Positions 63,046 through 64,000 of a DNA stretch of 64,000 nt are shown one piece after another. This DNA comes from Photobacterium piscicola (lineage in GTDB: Bacteria > Pseudomonadota > Gammaproteobacteria > Enterobacterales > Vibrionaceae). The notes under the pieces are model-generated. The model made no database searches. It worked only from the letters and a program-made list of their open reading frames with translations, and was not told where the DNA came from. The DNA is taken from positions 60,557 through 124,556 of the forward strand of contig NZ_FUZI01000007.1 of NCBI RefSeq assembly GCF_900166965.1, in the 5' to 3' direction. Each line of letters begins with the position of its first letter. Position 1 is the stretch's first letter. The translations under genes were made by a program, and so were the position numbers.

Positions 63046-63164
63046 AGCCTGGCGATGTCCTACTCTCACATGGGGAGACCCCACACTACCATCGGCGCTA
63101 TTACGTTTCACTACTGAGTTCGGCATGGGATCAGGTGGGTCCATAACGCTATGGTCGCCAAGCA
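63046..63164 (-). rRNA. rrf: 5S ribosomal RNA
   Basis: About 119 bases. The 5' end GCTTGGCGACCATAGCG pairs with the 3' end CGCCAGGC, and the internal CCCATGCCGAACTCAG and GATGGTAGTGTGGGG are diagnostic. The ends are set by comparison with E. coli and may be off by one or two bases. Confidence 0.96.
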
Positions 63165-63299
63165 AATTCTGTTTTATTTATCGCCTTATGGCAATAAATA
63201 GCAATCTGGGAAAAATCTGACTAGTTGTTCTCACACTCATTCAAGCGTTTGCAGAGTCCGTCTCTTCTCTTATGAGAAGGAAAACCCCTTGGGTGTTGT

Positions 63300-64000
<701 letters not shown>

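Overview
The window is a gene-dense stretch of conserved gammaproteobacterial chromosome. Several features point to Vibrionaceae, most likely Photobacterium: E. coli-like local gene order (rpsU-dnaG-rpoD-ileX, leuO-leuLABCD, rapA-rluA-djlA-lptD-surA-pdxA-rsmA-apaGH, rplU-rpmA-yhbE-obgE, mdh/argR, mpl/fbp/ppa/tamBA/ytfK/ytfJ), moderate-to-low GC, and strong protein resemblance to Vibrio and E. coli families. The genus is inferred from general resemblance, not from a database search. I see no phage, insertion sequence, integron, CRISPR array or secretion island, and no obvious new multi-gene system. The interest lies in regulatory RNA, small genes and decayed RNA genes.

Layout. 1-3.5 kb: the truncated end of uppP, folK-folB (folate), plsY (phospholipid) and tsaD (tRNA t6A). 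3.6-8.6 kb: the macromolecular synthesis operon rpsU-yqeY-dnaG-rpoD with an internal terminator and an internal extended -10 promoter, then tRNA-Ile2 (CAU). 8.6-16 kb: pykF with an unusual leader, a GntR/FCD regulator, ilvIH and a long-chain acyl-CoA ligase. 16-23 kb: leuO, an AT-rich intergenic region, the leuL attenuator and leuABCD. 23-27.4 kb: a DUF547 protein and a TPP riboswitch followed by the thiamine ABC transporter thiBPQ. 27.4-34.9 kb: a PIN-PhoH ATPase, rapA, rluA, a 2-hydroxyacid dehydrogenase and djlA. 35-42.6 kb: lptD-surA-pdxA-rsmA-apaG-apaH, convergent with folA. 42.6-48.5 kb: yjjB-yjjP, obgE-yhbE-rpmA-rplU, divergent ispB and a 63-residue protein of unknown function. 48.5-54.8 kb: mdh/argR, ubiX-mpl, fbp, a candidate 44-codon ORF, ppa and a periplasmic rhodanese. 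54.8-62.6 kb: tamBA, ytfK, ytfJ and a TIGR03899-like protein. 62.6-64 kb: the 3' end of an rRNA operon read on the minus strand (23S end, 5S, tRNA-Asp), followed by a decayed second copy of the tRNA-Asp plus terminator unit.

Functional links. Branched-chain amino acid synthesis (ilvIH, leuABCD) flanks its likely regulator LeuO, and leucine codons in leuL report leucyl-tRNA supply. Outer-membrane biogenesis is represented by LptD, SurA and TamA/TamB. Translation and replication are coupled in the rpsU-dnaG-rpoD operon. The rRNA operon end and ribosomal proteins S21, L21 and L27 add further translation genes.
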